Shown piece after piece: positions 62,487-64,000 of a DNA stretch of 64,000 nt (position 1 is the stretch's first letter; each line of letters starts with the position of its first letter). The position numbers were made by a program, and so were the translations under genes. The notes under the pieces are model-generated. The model was given only the letters and a program-made list of their open reading frames with translations, had not been told where the DNA came from and ran no database searches. Source of the DNA: Mycolicibacterium peregrinum. GTDB lineage: Bacteria; Actinomycetota; Actinomycetes; Mycobacteriales; Mycobacteriaceae. The stretch lies in contig NZ_LQPP01000025.1 in the NCBI RefSeq assembly GCF_002102345.1, forward strand, positions 1 through 64,000. The letters run 5' to 3'.

Positions 62487-62956
62487 ACGGTGTACGCGGC
62501 ACGTTCGACGGATTCGTCAGCCGCGAGGGTCAGATCCCCGACGCCGAACTCGACGCGTTCTGGGCGCTGCTGCGGCCCGCGAGCATCGACTTCATGCTCG
62601 GCGAGTGGAAGGGCGGCGAGTTCCAGACCGGCCACAAGGCCAACGGATTCATGAACCGGCTCAACTGGTTCGGCAAGACGTTCCGGTCGGCCGCCGAGGC
62701 CCAGCCGCTCGTGTGCCTGGACGCCGACGGCAACAAGTTCTCCAACACAGAGGCCATGAACGGCGAGGCCAGCCTGTGGCTGGAGGAGTTCCGCGGCGAG
62801 GTGACCGCGACCATGGTCTACGACGGCCGTCCCGTGCACGACCACTTCAAGGTTGTCGACGACAACACCGTCGTCGGCATCATGAACGGCAAGGGCGCCG
62901 TCGATCTCAGTTCTGGGACCGGCCGCTACCTGTACTTCTACCTGCAGCGCGTCTAG
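62483..62956 (+). CDS. DUF4334/GXWXG-domain protein
   Basis: The 157-residue protein starts with GTG overlapping the pat stop, so it is translationally coupled to pat. The GXWXG signature is in FMLGEWKGGEF (about 37-47); a second conserved block is NWFGKTFRS. The C-terminus has GIMNGKGAVDLSSGTGRYLYFYL. Function unknown. No corresponding gene between Rv3772 and Rv3773c comes to mind in M. tuberculosis. Confidence 0.8.
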   Translation: MNGVRGTFDGFVSREGQIPDAELDAFWALLRPASIDFMLGEWKGGEFQTGHKANGFMNRLNWFGKTFRSAAEAQPLVCLDADGNKFSNTEAMNGEASLWLEEFRGEVTATMVYDGRPVHDHFKVVDDNTVVGIMNGKGAVDLSSGTGRYLYFYLQRV

Positions 62957-63498
62957 CCCTGCGGCCGGCGGCCGGTGAATGCCAGCAGCTGGTCCAGCAC
63001 GGGCGCACCATCGCCGATGTCGACCGGGTCGTCGAAGCCGGCGCGCACCCGGCCGTCGGGCGTGATGATTCCGCGCGCCCACTCCAGGACAAGCTGCGGT
63101 TGGTCATCCGGCACGGCGACCGTCTGTCCGGTGGCCGCGGCGTAATCCCAGGCGTGCACCAGGAATTCCAGCGACAGGATCCGGGCCATCATCCGCGCCG
63201 GCGCCTCCCCCGGACCGAACGGAACGGTGCCGTCCACCCCGCGTCGGCGCCACGCCGCCACGGCCGGCCGCGCCGCGCTGAGCACCTGCTCCTCGACCGA
63301 GGTGTCTGGGTTGCGTTCGGGAAGCTGCGCCTCGGCCGCCGAGCCGATCACGGTGATGGAGTTCAGCAGATGGTCCGTCAGCCCCGCCACGTCGAACTCA
63401 CGACACGGTGTCGGACGGGACAGATCGTCCGAAGTGATGCCGCTCAGCACGCGTTGCAGCACGTCGAGGGTGGCCTCGGCGCTATCGAGTTCATCCAT
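62953..63498 (-). CDS. TIGR03086-type metal-binding, mycothiol-dependent DinB-like protein
   Basis: The 181-residue protein has the DinB-like helical bundle with the conserved RPTPCREFDVAGLTDHLL segment (metal-binding DHL) and LEFLVHAWDYAAATG. I start at the ATG at 63498 (MDELDSAEA). An ATG at 63519 would overlap the start codon of the divergent crotonase and is less likely. It corresponds to Rv3773c. Confidence 0.83.
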   Translation of the reverse strand: MDELDSAEATLDVLQRVLSGITSDDLSRPTPCREFDVAGLTDHLLNSITVIGSAAEAQLPERNPDTSVEEQVLSAARPAVAAWRRRGVDGTVPFGPGEAPARMMARILSLEFLVHAWDYAAATGQTVAVPDDQPQLVLEWARGIITPDGRVRAGFDDPVDIGDGAPVLDQLLAFTGRRPQG

Positions 63499-63517
63499 AC
63501 TCGGTAGTGTCCACCCC

Positions 63518-64000
63518 ATGTCTGACACGTACGAGTCCGTTTCCGTCGAGATCAAGGACTACGTCGCCCAGGTGACGCTGCTGGGTCCCGGCAAGGGCAA
63601 CGCGATGGGTCCGGCCTTCTGGGCGGAGATGCCCGACGTGTTCGGCACTCTCGACGCCGACCCGGACGTGCGCGCGATCGTGCTGACCGGCTCGGGCAAG
63701 AACTTCAGCTACGGCCTGGACCTGCCTGCCATGGGCGCGACGATGCCGGGGCTGGAGGCCGGCGCGAAGGCCCGGGCCGATTTCCACACCACACTGCGCA
63801 AGATGCAGGGCGCCATCACGGCGGTCGCCGACTGCCGCACACCGACAATCGCGTCGATCCACGGCTGGTGCATCGGCGGCGGCGTCGACCTGATCAGCGC
63901 GGTGGACATCCGCTACGCCAGTACCGACGCCAAGTTCTCGGTGCGCGAGACCAAGTTGGCCATCGTCGCCGACGTGGGCAGCCTGGCCCGCCTGCCGCTG
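63518..64000 (+). CDS. echA21: Enoyl-CoA hydratase/isomerase, EchA21-like (5' part; gene continues past the window)
   Basis: About 161 codons are present. The crotonase core is visible: GPGKGNAMG, NFSYGLDLPAMG (oxyanion-hole segment) and IHGWCIGGGVDLISAVDIRYAS. It hydrates or isomerises acyl-CoA double bonds. Start is the ATG at 63518. It corresponds to Rv3774 by order after hisC2 and Rv3773c. The start is within 20 bp of the divergent DinB-like start. Confidence 0.93.
   Translation, partial: MSDTYESVSVEIKDYVAQVTLLGPGKGNAMGPAFWAEMPDVFGTLDADPDVRAIVLTGSGKNFSYGLDLPAMGATMPGLEAGAKARADFHTTLRKMQGAITAVADCRTPTIASIHGWCIGGGVDLISAVDIRYASTDAKFSVRETKLAIVADVGSLARLPL

Overview
The window is high-GC actinobacterial DNA and reads as a chromosome segment of a fast-growing mycobacterium (Mycolicibacterium-like). 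Supporting signs are many GTG starts, 4-bp ATGA overlaps inside operons, LpqH-type lipoproteins, a PE-PPE-domain protein, a WS/DGAT acyltransferase, LucA, LigC with Prim-PolC, and a gene order that follows the M. tuberculosis Rv3721c to Rv3774 backbone with large accessory insertions. Species cannot be fixed from sequence alone; two ligC copies fit the M. smegmatis side of the genus.

Layout. 1-4.8 kb: 5' part of dnaX, an AbiEi/DUF559-like gene bracketed by two palindromic repeats, the Rv3722c-type aspartate aminotransferase, SRP RNA, tRNA-Ser(GGA) and lucA. 4.9-12.4 kb: secreted HtrA-like protease, a PucR/D-amino-acid dehydrogenase pair, a GreA-like factor, two TetR regulators, and a two-SDR operon behind a 41-bp operator that ends in a decapitated aldo/keto reductase. 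12.3-15.7 kb: DNA repair block (Prim-PolC, LigC1, divergent LigC2). 15.7-20.8 kb: ThuA-like protein, a large LuxR ATPase regulator and a carboxylesterase. 20.9-23.5 kb: DUF1704 metallopeptidase, ATP-grasp ligase and a small phage-like protein. 23.5-32.5 kb: gluQ, an amino-acid ABC transporter with binding protein fused to permease, a TetR/FAD-oxidoreductase operon with its own operator, a CoA-transferase, an MFS carrier and tgt. 32.5-41.9 kb: cell-envelope and lipid genes (two LpqH-type lipoproteins, haloalkane dehalogenase, PE-PPE hydrolase, penicillin-binding lipoprotein, WS/DGAT, heme peroxidase, deazaflavin reductase). 42-51 kb: conserved core (tRNA-Ser(CGA), tadA and partner, tyrA, proXVWZ osmoprotectant transporter, lapA-like, a phosphotransferase/phosphatase/SDR group). 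51-55.4 kb: a probable phosphonate catabolism island. 55.4-60.4 kb: alkylsulfatase, two imine-reductase-like genes under an HxlR regulator, small genes. 60.5-64 kb: tRNA-Arg(ACG), tRNA-Ser(GCT), pat/hisC2, and the start of echA21.

Functional threads. gluQ and tgt both act on the queuosine position of tRNA; tadA acts on tRNA-Arg(ACG), whose gene is also here. tyrA and pat both serve aromatic amino-acid synthesis. LigC1, LigC2 and Prim-PolC form a repair neighbourhood. The most unusual item is the coupled DUF1704 peptidase and ATP-grasp pair, which recalls the eukaryotic carboxypeptidase/ligase couple that removes and re-adds a C-terminal tyrosine on tubulin. Second is the covarying palindrome pair around the AbiEi/DUF559-like gene.
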